The notes under the pieces were generated by a model. It saw only the letters and a program-made list of their open reading frames with translations, did not search any database and was not told the origin of the DNA. A stretch of 64,000 nucleotides of DNA from Plumapathes pennacea (Eukaryota; Cnidaria; Anthozoa; Antipatharia; Myriopathidae). Of this stretch, positions 1-11,037 are shown in pieces. The DNA is taken from positions 872,501 through 936,500 of the forward strand of contig OZ038464.1 in NCBI GenBank assembly GCA_964036295.1. The letters run 5' to 3'. Within the stretch, counting starts at the first letter, position 1; each line of letters begins with the position of its first letter. The position numbers were made by a program, and so were the translations under genes.

Positions 1-420
1 GCAATGGGCAAATAGATTTGGTTTGCATAGTACCCCAAACCCTTTCTTCACCTCACCACTTCCACAGACATCACCATCCGCATCCTCTAAAATGTGTGGC
101 TTCCTTCTCCTAGTCCCTATCTCCCTAAACTTTAATGCAGAATTATAGTGTCTCACTTCATCATCACACCATTACAAATCCTTAATACCTGCAATTCATA
201 TGATGACTTGATTGAATCCAAGAGTGTTGTTTGAATCAACTGCCATCGATTTTGAACTTTTTTGGTAGAGTTCTGTTGGGATAGAAACTTTTTATTACCT
301 CCATGATCTTGGACCAAGTTCTCCCAACTTGCCCTGCACAAATTGAATCAACAGTCACTTTGAGATTAAAAGTTAACATTTTCTCCATGATACTGAACAA
401 CATACAGTTGACTACTAAAA

Positions 421-633
421 GGAATGAAAGGAGAAGTTTGTCTCTATCACTCTCAACCCAAACAAAAGATCACCTGCCATTTTCTCCATACTGAACTACA
501 TACAGTTGACTATGTATTGAAAGGAGAAGTTTGTCTCTATCACTCTCAACCCAAACAAAAGATCACCTGCAATTTTCTCCATACTGAACTACATACAGGT
601 GACTATGTATTGAAAGGAGAAGTTTGTCTCTGA
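421..633. repeat. Partial tandem satellite, ~93-94 bp unit
   Basis: About 2.3 copies of a unit that reads roughly GGAGAAGTTTGTCTCT, then CATTTTCTCCATACTGAACT, then ACTATGTATTGAAA. The marker TGACTATG falls at about 507 and 600. The same unit is arrayed with a 94-bp period in METTL14 intron 7 (7395-7790). Confidence 0.8.
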
Positions 634-778
634 TCACTCTACTGTATATACCTGCAGGAACACAGGGTATAGGTTTTCATTGGAACATGGCATTCGAACA
701 TGGTGTCTATCCCATTTGTCCCTGTAAACAGTAAACAGTGAAATAAGCTGACAACACTATTTCATGAAAAATACTCCT

Positions 779-1029
779 CTGGGCCCGGTTTTTTGAAGGT
801 CGATTAAGCTAATCCAAGATTAACAAAATTCTTTCTCTCGATCTCTCAGTCATTAAACTGCTTGGTTTTGTTCGAAGATGGATTAGAAAGCTTGTTCCAG
901 CTTAAAACATTATCAAGAAAGTTGTTGTGGAATGGATGAAACTTTCACGTTTTCAGGCTAAAAAAATGACAAGAAAGTTTAGACCTAATCTAGGATTAGC
1001 CTAATCGTGCTTTGAAAAACCGGGCCCAG
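779..1029. mobile_element. MITE with CTGGGCCCGG terminal inverted repeats
   Basis: The left end CTGGGCCCGGTTTTTTGAAG and the reverse complement of the right end, CTGGGCCCGGTTTTTCAAAG, are near-identical, and the similarity continues for about 37 bp. No transposase is present, so this is a non-autonomous DNA element. A related but diverged element lies in METTL14 intron 2 (about 4910-5163). Confidence 0.8.
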
Positions 1030-2162
1030 GTGCATTAAATATTACAAAAAAGTGACATGTGCTGACCTGAAGGTGTTGTATGACGGCCTGGAAGGTTGGG
1101 TGCAGTCAGCTAATGATGATGGCTGTGTACAGAGTATACAGTAGATGAAAATAGAGTCATACTACGACTGCACAGTGTAAAATGAAAGGCTGTTCGATGG
1201 GACTGTCTTGGACAGTCATACAATATGCTGTTGTGGTGATGCTTTGACTATACCTGCATGAGTAATATCATCTTTGGAGGTCAAGTTGTAGCTACAGTAT
1301 TGACATAAAAGAGGCCCTAAATAGTTTATGTACATGCAGCTGAGACAAATTCTCCCAAATACAGAATATAATCAGCTTCTGTAGGAATAAGTACTTAAAA
1401 TGCCAATCTCTATGCTGTATTAAAACATCTTTCTGGTGAGAGACTGGAAAGAGAAAATTGAAGCTGATCAGACTGCAATCTCACCCGGATAAGCACTGAG
1501 TGGTCCGGTTGTGAAATCAGCGTTGGTAAAGGTGTACAACAAAATGGGGCTCTGTTAAGGCTGGACAAAGGAGAACCCTGGAGAGAAATGGGAAATATGG
1601 ATAAGGAGGATTATGTTAGACAACAAAACATTGTAACAGTACTTGAACAACTGGAGCAAACACAATAATCATGGTAAAAGTGTGACAAAAGTCATTACAC
1701 CATGTCCACTATCAGACTTTCTGGTCATGACTACAGCTTGTCCTTCAGAAAACTGTCTTACTTCTTTTTATCACACCCTGGAAGTGGCCCTAAATATTAC
1801 TGGTACCCAATGTACACATTTGTCTACCTGAGCTAAAAGAAAATATTGTTTTAGCAACTGTCAGAGGGGGGGGGGGGGGGGGGGGGCACTAGAAGATATA
1901 CTGATGCCCACTTTAACTCCTGCTGAAGCTGGACTTGTTTGCTTTGAGAACTCCTCTGATAACACTGGCGAACTGTAAAGGAAATTCAAATATTAAGCTA
2001 TACATATATTCAGAATCTATTTAATATACTTAATATATATTGTATATTAAGTTTTAAATAATATTGTATACAGTTTGTATATTTCATAAATCAATATTTT
2101 GTCAGTGTTTTCTTTTTTAATTTCACTTCATCATATTGTATTGAGTTACTTTATAGAAATGC

Positions 2163-2163
<1 letters not shown>

Positions 2164-2202
<39 letters not shown>

Positions 2203-2214
2203 TATTATTATTAG
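2164..2214. repeat. TTA trinucleotide microsatellite
   Basis: About 17 TTA/ATT units with one interruption, within an AT-rich stretch from about 1990 to 2240. Confidence 0.95.
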
Positions 2215-2281
2215 TATTAGTATTTAATATATATTACAGTATCAGTATATTATATGCTCAGATGAAGACAGACAAACTCAC

Positions 2282-3553
2282 TCTGGAAACACCAATGGTG
2301 AATCATCAAACGTTGACATGGAGCACGCCTCAGCAGACTCCATTCTTGTAAAATCTGCTGTTGCAATGTCTACACTGTCTTCACACTCAGAGTTCTCTTT
2401 GGTGGTAGTGGATGTAGGTGACTGTTGAATCCTATGAAAACACTTAAGAAATATATAACACATTCCTGTGTAATATAGCCTCATCTAAACACACAGGAAG
2501 TTGGGAGAACATGAGAGTAGCGTAGGGAAACCAAAAAGCCAAGGCATCACGTATCATGTTAGCAAGTAATATACTCTCATCTTACACAGTTATTTAGCCA
2601 ATCAGAACGTGCGTAGTATCATAGTTTTAAATTTATAAAATTTGATGTTTACCACTCCCACAATGCCATGCTGGAAGATTAGACTTTATAAAAGTGTACC
2701 TTCTTTCTGCAGCTTCTGCCATTAAGAGCCTTCTCTTTTGTTTTTCTGCATCATTGACCTCTCTGGTCAAACTGCCAGTCATACCCTCTGACAATCTGCT
2801 TGACATGCTATTAACTAAAAGAATGAGACAGATTTTGATTTATCCAAAATGCCTGTTGCCTCTGTTTCAAAACTAGGCCATGCAAGTGCAAATCTGTTCT
2901 TCTAAAACTTTGATTTGCACAAAAATGAACATGTGAGTCAACTCATTTTCATAAGAAAGGCTTTGCACCAGGCCAATTTGAAAGTGGCATTTTGAAAATG
3001 CAACAAACAGCTTGGAAAGTGGTCCACTGTTCAATCACAACACCAAACCCAACTAATTTTTAGACAGGTTGACATTGAGGCAACTCAGGCATGTGCTGTA
3101 TGTACATGAGTTGTTAACAGGTTTCCATATGCTCCATATGCTTTCCACCTGCTTAAGATTGACTACAAACCCTTGGCTATAGAGTTAGATTTAGGAATAT
3201 TTTCAGGGTGTTCTGGTTTTCCTGATTTTAGTATGTACTATCAAAAGTAGTATGATCATGGAATAGCGATAATCATTGATTATCAACATTTCGTGAGGTG
3301 CACACTATAAATGGGTTCTAAACGGTATTTTATGTTAAAAAGGGATCTCCAAAAAAGTTGGAAAGAGCTTCCTGAGATCTTCTGCTCCATAGTCGGATTA
3401 GCTCGCTTCTAGGCAATTATTTATAGGATGTTTTCTTTTACCACCAGTTGAATTTGCGTCGAGTTGAGCAACTCGCTGCCGTTTGAACGCCTCCTCAATG
3501 CTTGTTTGCTTTAGTCTCTTTCGTTTCTTCTCATCACCGGTTTCTTTGCTCAT
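2282..3553 (-). CDS. Unidentified divergent gene, 5' exons; VCP-interacting-motif-like segment
   Basis: Three exon candidates on the minus strand. Exon a runs from ATG 3553 to a donor near 3442 or 3445 and encodes a basic start (MSKETGDEKKRKRLKQTSIE...). Exon b is 2807-2700, after TTAATAG and before GTACAC; it contains RRLLMAEAAERR, which fits the R-x5-AA-x2-R pattern of the VCP/p97-interacting motif (VIM). Exon c is 2431-2282, after TTTTCATAG and before GTGAGT, and is acidic and Ser/Thr-rich. Exons b and c are both phase 2-2 and join cleanly to make an Arg codon. Exon a ends in phase 1, so a small exon is missing between a and b or the start is wrong. The gene probably continues left of the window. 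I do not recognise the family. A VCP cofactor role is a guess from the motif alone; the start lies 475 bp from METTL14 in divergent orientation. Confidence 0.5.
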
Positions 3554-4027
3554 TTCTTATCGTGCACACTGATGAAATACATGAAGATCCTGCAGAACTA
3601 CCAGCGTTTTCAAAGTACGCCCGCGTTGTCTTCGTTTAAAAGTTGCACTTCGTGTACTTCATGTAAGACTAACTTCAAAGGCTGAGACAGTTGTGCCTAA
3701 ATCGTACCAACGGGAAGGACAGCCGCGCAAGACTGAAAACGAAAACGAGTTTAGACCCGATCGCCTCACGACCGAGAATCGGACGATGTCGGTAAATCCA
3801 AGATGGCTGTCTTCTGTGTATTTACTGCAGACGCAACCTCGTTCCCAGGGCCATCCGCGGCAGAAGCTCGGTTGGCTGAGACGCATGGAGTCAGCGGTAT
3901 GGAACGCGGGGACAAATTTGCGCAGCCTCGTGCCCAGGGCCACAGACTTTGTCCGTATTGAGCATGCTCGTAAACCATATCCGCTGACAATCAAAGAAGG
4001 GCGCGTGGTTTGTTTTTGGCAGAGAAG
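3554..4027. promoter_or_regulatory. Putative bidirectional promoter (METTL14 / minus-strand gene)
   Basis: This interval separates the METTL14 ATG (4028) from the ATG of a minus-strand ORF at 3553. It is richer in G+C and CpG than the flanks, especially 3690-3970, as expected for a housekeeping promoter shared by divergent genes. I see no clear TATA box. The ORFs of up to 162 codons that overlap it on both strands look incidental. Confidence 0.5.
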
Positions 4028-7000
4028 ATGAGCGAAAGATTGAAAGAGATCAGAGAGAGATCGAAGCTTAGGCGACAAATACTTGCTCAGCAGGTAAGGA
4101 AACGAATGCTTAACTTCTATTAACTGCAGGGGATTGTATGTAAGCATTTACATGTGTTCTGAAGGCAAGAATGTCAAATTTTTTTAGTGTGCCGCCCGGA
4201 ACGGGAAACCTGGCCTTGCCCTATTTCAGACCAAAACATACGAATTTTCGACCCTCTTTCAGACCAAATATCAAATCTCCTTCCCTATTCCAGACCAAAT
4301 GCTCAAATCGACCAAAGACTCAAAATCGATACCCTATTTCAGACTATTAAAATGCTGAAAACGATACCCTTTGGTGCGGCACATAATATATGGCTTATAT
4401 ATTATGTGTACCGCCGCTGGCCTGCATACTGGTAAATTTTGAAAAATAGTCAGATGTGCTTAACTGTGCATGATGATGCAAGGTTGAATCGATCAAGAAC
4501 AAGGTGAAAAAAAAAAAAAAAAAAAAAAAAAAAAAGCAGACCCTTTTTTGCATGCTCCTGGGAGACTGGAAACAGGCCTACCCAAACCTGTGTATCATGT
4601 CTGGTTTATGGGAATCAAGAGACACAGTCACTGAAAGCCCAAATGCTGCACTGTACTGTACTCCCTGTTTTAGTTGGGTGCAACGGGAGCAGATTCCATT
4701 GGAGAAGTTCTTGGAAGTAGAGAGGCAATAGAGAAGAAGAAGTCTCCGCAGTGTAGTGTCGAAGAACAGCAAGGAGCATTGAAGTACAGAGCTGTTGCGA
4801 CATCATCTTCTGACCTGCCCGGTGTTCCTTCGATGCCAATCAGAGTAAGAAGTTAAACTGTTTACAGTCAAATGCCAGTCCTTGCGAGAATAGAAAAATC
4901 TACTACCCATGGCCCAGTTGTTCAAAGCATAGTTAGGCTCACCCTGGGTTGAGTCTCAACTTTCTTGTCATTTTGAGTCTGAAGTTAAGAACCCCTTGGC
5001 AAACAAAATGATTTCCTCACTATATTTTGAGTTAGAACAAACTTTTTTGTTAGTCTTTAATCAAAACTCTGCACTCTGTTGCTCAAAACCATGAGAGGCA
5101 GAATTTAGTTACATAACTGGAAGGCATGGGCTAGCTTAATCGAGCTTTTAACAAGTGGGCCCGTATTTACTACATGACCATACAATAGTGAGTAACATTA
5201 CATGTACTACATATCTGAAATATATATTGTAGTACTCAGGAGGTGATTGAGCTATTCTAACTACCTCCCTCATATAAAGTTATGTTCTTCTTGAGTGGTT
5301 CAGAGAATTTGTTTTATAAACTTGGGAGTGAAAATGTCTGAACATAGTGTTTCTTCTCTGTATTTATAGGTCCTTGTATCAGAGGGGAAGAAAGGGACTG
5401 ACTCTACAAAGAAAGATTTTGAGGACAAAGAGGTATTACCGGTAAACAATCATTTCAAACATTTCACCGCCACGTTTATCTGTCAAAACATGAATTCTGC
5501 TTAACAACAAAATGAACACTGCTATATTATAATGAATGTTGTCATTGACAGCTTTTCATTTGAATGATCACACCTTTAGGTTTCATTTGATAGTTTAGGA
5601 GTTGTGAGTGAACACTGCTGTTAGAATGTGCTAATAATTAGTTCAATTATTGAAAGCTTTCATTTGAGGTTTTCACACCTTTAAATTATAATCTCATTAC
5701 TAAGAAAATCTTTCTTCTGATTTCTAGGATGAGTCTAGTATTAACCAGGATGATTATGAGCCAGTTGAAGAGGTCTACAAAGACTCCAGTCACTTTCTGA
5801 AGGTACATGTACAATATATTTATTCCAGTCATAACAATCTATGGTATAACAATATAAAAAGTTAGATAGTGTTATTCATAACTTGTCTATTGATCAGCCT
5901 GTCTTTATGTCTTTTGATGTCTTCTTATTGTTCTGCCTGAGCCCTTGTGTGACCATGGCACATATCAGCCAGGGTCCAGTAGTAGTTGAATGAATATGCA
6001 CCATTTTATCATTATGTGCAATTTTACCTGCATGGTGCAAATCTTGCCCATTGCTGCAGCAGGGCTCGACATTAACGGTTGCCCGCTTGCCCGGGGCAAC
6101 CAAAACTTTTGGTCGGGCAGGTAAATTCTGGGCCAGGCAACTAGAAATTATGAAACTTTCTATTGCTTGAAGTCAATCTACAGTCTGAAGGGCAACCAAC
6201 CTAAAACCTTAATGTCGAGCACTGTGCAGTACATCTAAATCTATTGCTTGCATTTCTGTTTCTAAGTGATTGACACTTCTTGTCATTACTGTATGTCCAT
6301 TAGGGAACCCAGAGCGCAAATCCCCATAATGACTACTGTCAGCATTTTGTGGACACTGGGCAGAGACCACACAACTTTATCAGGGATGTGGGTATGTACT
6401 ACACACTATGCAATGCAAATCACAGTTTTCCTAGTATGCTCACCCTTGACTACAGTTATAATTATAATTATTGATTTCAAAGACTGACTGACTGATTAAC
6501 TGACTGACTGATTGACTGACTGATTGATTGACTGATTGATTGACTGACTGACTGATTGACTGACTGATTGATTGACTGACTGACTGATTGATTAACTGAC
6601 AGACTCACTGACTGATTTGCTTCAACAAAGGGCTAGCGCTTGAAACATCAGCTTCCATTCTTTTATGGCCTATAGGTTTCACACATCGACTCTTAGTGAA
6701 TTCATGTTATACATCTTTATCCACGCTGAAGCATCCAAATTCCTTTACTGCTAGTTTACTGTTGTGACTGAATAATTGACTGACTAACATTAATATTATT
6801 TTGTTCAACAAGGCTTAGCTGATAGATTTGAGGAATACCCCAAACTGAGGGAGCTGATAAAACTCAAGGTCAGTACAGCGTGCTGTATTTTAGGGCCTCT
6901 ACAGATGAGGCAAATTGTTATCAACAACTTTTTAGTTATCGATAAGAAAAACTTATCGATAACAAAAAATCTCGCCTGTGAATCAAGTTGTCGATGACAA

Positions 7001-10000
7001 ACGATGAAAAGTAAAGTCATTGACAACAAAATAGTTTTCCTTATCAAATAGAAAACTACTTTAGTTGTCAATAACAAAACATAATTATTTTAGTATTTAG
7101 TGTTTGCCACATGACTGACAGGGATGTCCCTAAATGCCGGCTGCTGGCGAAATTAGCTTGCTGAAAAACAGCACAGCACTGGCTAAATTTCAACCTTCTA
7201 CTGACTGACAGCCAGCCAAGTTTAATAACTGATTCTAAACCAGCATGATTTTTTTTCTTAGCTACATCTCTGGACTGAAGAACCTTTTATGTTGGTTGTT
7301 TGTGGTGCTACCAGTATAATCTTTTCTATTTTCTTCCAGGATGAAATAATAGTTCAGAGGGCCAGCCCACCAATGTAAGTACTCATTTCAAGTAAGATAT
7401 CACCTGCCATTTTCTGCATACTGAACTTCATACAGCTGACTATGTATTGAAAGGAAAAGTTTGTCTCTGATCACTCTTAACCCAAGCAAGAGATCACCTG
7501 TCATTTTCTCCATACTAAACTACATACAACTGACTATGTATTGAAAGGAGAAGTTTGACTCTGATCACTCTTAACCCAAGCAAGAGATCATCTGCCATTT
7601 TCTCCAGACTGAACTACATACAGCTGACTATGTATTGAAAGGAGAAGTTTGCATCTGATTACTTTTAACCCAAGCAAGAGATCACCTGCCATTTTCTCCA
7701 TACTGAACTACATACAGTTGACTATGTATTGAAAGGAGAAGTTTGCCTCTGATCACTCTTAACTCAAACAAGAGATGGCCTGCCATCTTCCCCTTGCACA
7801 TGTACTAAGCTAAGGTTGATGACTTTTGTTTGGACTTGGCCAAATATGTACTGGTGCATACAAACTTACTAGAGTTTCTTTTCCAGTCATCCGTCCATAG
7901 GCAAAATCCAGTTTGTACTTCTTTTTTTACCAATACATGTCCTTTACATAATCACTCTAAAGTAAATCCAATCCTGTTATATTCCACTTCAACTTCAATA
8001 ATCTCCTTTATGTCCAATTTCAAATACTTTTATATCCTGCACATTACTTTTTTATATAATCCTATATTCCATGTATGTAACACTAATGGTAAATAAATGA
8101 TGATGATGATGATGATGATAATGGTATACACGAATTAGACTGTATGAACAGGTTGTCAAGGTTGATGTTAATGCCCTTGTGCTTGTATGTATTGATGTGT
8201 ACCCAAGGTATCTAAAAGTGGCTTTTGATGATTTTGAGCTTCAAGAATTGGATTGCAAGTTTGATGTCATCCTTGTGGAACCTCCTCTAGAAGAGTATCA
8301 GCGACAAGCAGCAGGAGTGACCTTCAACTGGAAACCTTGGAGCTGGGAAGAGGTCAGCAGACTCCCCCACCCTCCCCTCCCCTCCCCCTCTCTGTTTCTC
8401 TGGTCTCTACTGTGGATTTGCTGAGCATTGCTATAAAAACACGCAGAGATTGTAGTGAATACCTTGAACTACAGTAGAGCCCAGCATAATTCATGGGTGA
8501 TTGTTCGTGAATATTTTTGGGTATAGAAAGCCAGATTAGGAAATTCATCAGAGCATGCCAAAGTTCTGAAGGTCGTCGGTGGGTTTCATGTATTTTGCAA
8601 ACTTATACCTTGTCCCTGGGTGTTGAATGTCTCAAATTTTGTACAAGTACACAGAAGGTCTATTAAAATGCATAGTAGGCAGTTCTAAAAATGCAAGTTT
8701 TATGCAGATGCAATGTCTGGTTTGTCTCAAATTTTCTCTGCCTTTTCCTGTCTCTGTCCATTTGTATCTCTGTCTGTTCTTCTCTCTAATTGCATGTGGT
8801 ACTAGTAATTATCTCCCCCCCCACCCCCCCCCCCCCCCCCCCTCCCTTTTCCATCATTTTCCATGACCAAAGTTTCTGTTTCCAGATCATTAAACTTGAC
8901 ATAGAGGAGGTGGCCGCACAACGATCGTTTATTTTTCTCTGGTGTGGTTCACATGAAGGACTCAATGAAGGAAGAAAGGTAAGATGGAAGCTAGATATTT
9001 GATTCCATTTACACCAGCAGACATCGCATTTCATCAACTGTGTACACATTTTGAAATGTCTTCGTACAGTCTTGAAAAGCCCTTGAATTTGACTGCTTGT
9101 CTTGAAAATTCCTTGAATTTGTGTGACAGCTTGAAAAGCCCTTGAATTTTGAACAGAAGTCCTCGAAAAGATGATGAATTTTTAAGGGTATTAATAGTTA
9201 ACCACAAGAGCTTGAATCAATCCAGAAATTTATGGACTGGCAATATGACCACCAAGTCAAACAGCACGAAGACTGTTCAGATGTACTCGATTGAGGAAAA
9301 GTTTATGAGAAACTGAAAACCTTCAAAGAGTGCCAAGTTCTTTTCTCGGGCAACAGGTATTTTCCAGTCCTTGAAAAATATAAATTGTCCTTGAGAAGTC
9401 ATCGAAAAATACATACCAAAAATGAGTTTAAACAGCATTTACAGGGATAGGAAATTTACTTCAAATTACCCTTGAGTTCCCCTTTAAATCTTGTCAAAAA
9501 TGTTATACGAACCCTGTCCCAAGTCATCCGATAAGCTCTACGTATTGACATAAACGTTTGCTTTTTATTGTTAGTGTCTCAGGAAGTGGGGATTTCGTCG
9601 CTGTGAAGACATCTGCTGGATCAAAACCAACAAAACAAATCCTGGAAACACGAAATACCTTGAGCCTGTGGCGGTGTTTCAACACACGAAGGAACACTGT
9701 TTGATGGGGATAAAGGGCACTGTGAGACGGAGTACTGATGGAGACTTCATACACGCTAACGTCGATATCGACTTGATTATCACTGAAGAAGTAGGTCGCC
9801 TTATGGATAAAAAACCCAGACAAAAATAACAAGTTATGTGACCAGTCTGATGCAAAGGGATATTCCCTTAATTTCATCCGTATACTATAGCTTCTTATTG
9901 AACCTCTATTCGATTTTTTCAGCCTCCAATCGGCAACTTGGAAAAGCCGACCGAGATTTTCCATATCATCGAGCACTTCTGTTTGGGCAGGCGACGATTG

Positions 10001-10527
10001 CACTTGTTTGGCAGCGACAGTACGCTGAGGCCTGGTAAGTACTCCAAGCACCCCCCCCCCCCCCCCCCCCTCCCCGACACAAAGGGCGTAGAACATCACC
10101 CCAGGGGGTAGCAACAGGAGTTAATCGCTTGATTATCTGTTTCCCTTGCACAAAAGGCGTAGAACATAACCCAGGGGGGTAGCAACAGGAGTTAATTGCT
10201 AAATTTCTTCCAGGTTGGCTTACGGTTGGACCCAATCTCTCAAGCAGCAACTTCTCCGCAGAGACATACAAGACTTACTTCAACAACGGACCGGATGACT
10301 ACCTCGTAGGAAACACACCGGAGATTGAGAATCTCCGGCCCAAATCACCCGTCTCCAAAAACAAGGGAGACAGAGGCCGTGGTCACGGAGGACCCCCTGG
10401 GAATGGACCTGGACGTGGGGGCCCCCGGGGGGGCATGATCCGCGGTGGTGGGGGAGGACTGGGCATGATGCGGGGAGGATATATGAATCGAGGTGGGCGA
10501 GGATTCAAACCCGGTCCCCCAAGATAA
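4028..10527 (+). CDS. METTL14: METTL14, N6-adenosine methyltransferase non-catalytic subunit
   Basis: METTL14 pairs with METTL3 in the nuclear complex that writes m6A on mRNA; it is the RNA-binding, non-catalytic partner. Twelve exons join into 480 codons plus stop: 4028-4093, 4674-4844, 5370-5441 (or -5432), 5728-5802, 6304-6391, 6813-6868, 7340-7374, 8208-8352, 8886-8978, 9575-9790, 9923-10034, 10214-10527. The start [20 protein letters not shown], the segment [11 protein letters not shown], the block [10 protein letters not shown], then [10 protein letters not shown] and [20 protein letters not shown] are strongly METTL14-like. At about residue 212 the protein has EPPL in place of the catalytic DPPW of METTL3, as METTL14 homologues do. 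The C-terminus is Gly/Arg-rich (RGG-type), known to bind RNA in this family. The human protein is 456 residues; the extra length is mostly N-terminal. Exon 3 has two in-frame donors, GTATTA at 5433 and GTAAAC at 5442, differing by three codons. Confidence 0.96.
4187..4432. repeat. Dispersed repeat with internal degenerate units (METTL14 intron 1)
   Basis: The segment begins GTGCCGCCCGGAAC and ends near GGTGCGGCACATAATATATG. Inside, the phrase CCCTATTTCAGACCAAA recurs four or five times in degraded form. A piece of similar character (TATACCCTATTGAGCGGCAC) occurs near 43311. It is non-coding and of unknown class. Confidence 0.5.
4507..4535. repeat. Poly(A) tract in METTL14 intron 1
   Basis: A run of 29 A residues, possibly the tail of a degraded retroelement, but no element body could be recognised upstream. 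Confidence 0.9.
4910..5163. mobile_element. Diverged MITE in METTL14 intron 2
   Basis: The left end GGCCCAGTTGTTCAAAGCAT and the right end AGCTTTTAACAAGTGGGCCC are imperfect inverted repeats. They resemble the termini of the element at 779-1029 but are more decayed. Confidence 0.6.
6474..6612. repeat. TGAC/TGAT simple repeat in METTL14 intron 5
   Basis: Roughly 33 units of the tetranucleotides TGAC, TGAT and TAAC in mixed order. Confidence 0.95.
7395..7790. repeat. 94-bp satellite array in METTL14 intron 7
   Basis: About four copies with the marker TGACTATGTATTGAAAGG at 7437, 7531, 7625 and 7719, an exact 94-bp period. The unit shares CCATTTTCTCCATACTG and TGATCACTCTT-type blocks, in the same order, with the interior of the dispersed roughly 200-bp MITE seen in the introns of genes B and C (for example 41210-41420). 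The satellite may have arisen by tandem expansion of part of that MITE. Confidence 0.85.
10051..10200. repeat. Poly(C) tract and 72-bp duplication in METTL14 intron 11
   Basis: Twenty C residues (10051-10070) are followed by two copies of a roughly 50-bp segment centred on GGGGGTAGCAACAGGAGTTA and offset by 72 bp (about 10079 and 10151). Both copies lie inside the intron before the last METTL14 exon. Confidence 0.8.
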
Positions 10528-10723
10528 CGAACTTCCTGCGCATGCGTTTGAAGACGGCGAAAGAAATGTGGATCCAGGAAACAACAGAGTTGACTCACTT
10601 ATTTTTATTTTTACAAATCTTTTTTGCGATTACATAGTCAGCCGTATGGGACTGTTTCCCTGTAAAAACGACCGGATTCTTTGTATTTGTGTCGTATAAA
10701 CAAACGGCCTTGTGTATGTTTGG

Positions 10724-10729
10724 AATAAA
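10724..10729 (+). terminator. METTL14 polyadenylation signal
   Basis: AATAAA occurs about 200 bp after the METTL14 stop codon (10525-10527). This gives a 3' UTR of roughly 210-230 nt and would put the cleavage site near 10740-10750. Confidence 0.75.
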
Positions 10730-10859
10730 ACCAGTGGAAGAAGCCCTTAGTACCAGACTAGTTCTGTTTGAAGCTTCCGGGAATGTTTACAAGCGATTGC
10801 GAACTTCTTACCGAACACTTTCCGAGTGCTTGTCCGCTGTTGCTTATTGTTCAAAATGA

Positions 10860-11037
10860 AAACTAATCATAAATTGCATTGGTGCTTCTGATTGGTGTGT
10901 TCTTACAACCTTTGTGATTGGCTGCACGGGTTTTGGTTCAAAAGCAACTATCTTTGACTTATAGTCAGAAAATTACTGGTTTGCCTCCTTTCCAAGCTTC
11001 ATCAATGTCAGAGCAGGAACATTAGACGGCACCCTTG
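10860..11037 (+). promoter_or_regulatory. Predicted promoter and non-coding exon 1 of gene A
   Basis: Several CCAAT-type pentamers (ATTGG, about 10880-10920) precede a segment ending CACCCTTG|GTAAGT at 11037/11038. The layout matches the predicted first exons of genes B, C and D (donors at 23966, 43880, 59469), though the sequence is more diverged here. The predicted 5' UTR exon would splice to 12989, twelve bases before the ATG. Confidence 0.45.

Larger units (their letters stand above)
1..2281. other. Gene-poor left flank
   Basis: I see no convincing exon here. The stretch holds a partial satellite (421-633), an inverted-repeat element (779-1029), a 21-nt G run (1866-1886), very AT-rich sequence around 1990-2240 and a TTA microsatellite. 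It may be intron or downstream sequence of the minus-strand gene that starts near 3553, because the last exon I can follow ends at a good donor (2281-2276) and points leftwards. Confidence 0.5.

Noticed and set aside
3659-4147. 162-codon minus-strand ORF overlapping METTL14 exon 1
   Set aside because: It overlaps the METTL14 start and putative promoter, has no recognisable domain and is best explained by the low stop density of a CpG-rich segment.
8786-9049. Glycine-rich ORF
   Set aside because: It is produced by a poly(C)/poly(G) tract in a METTL14 intron.
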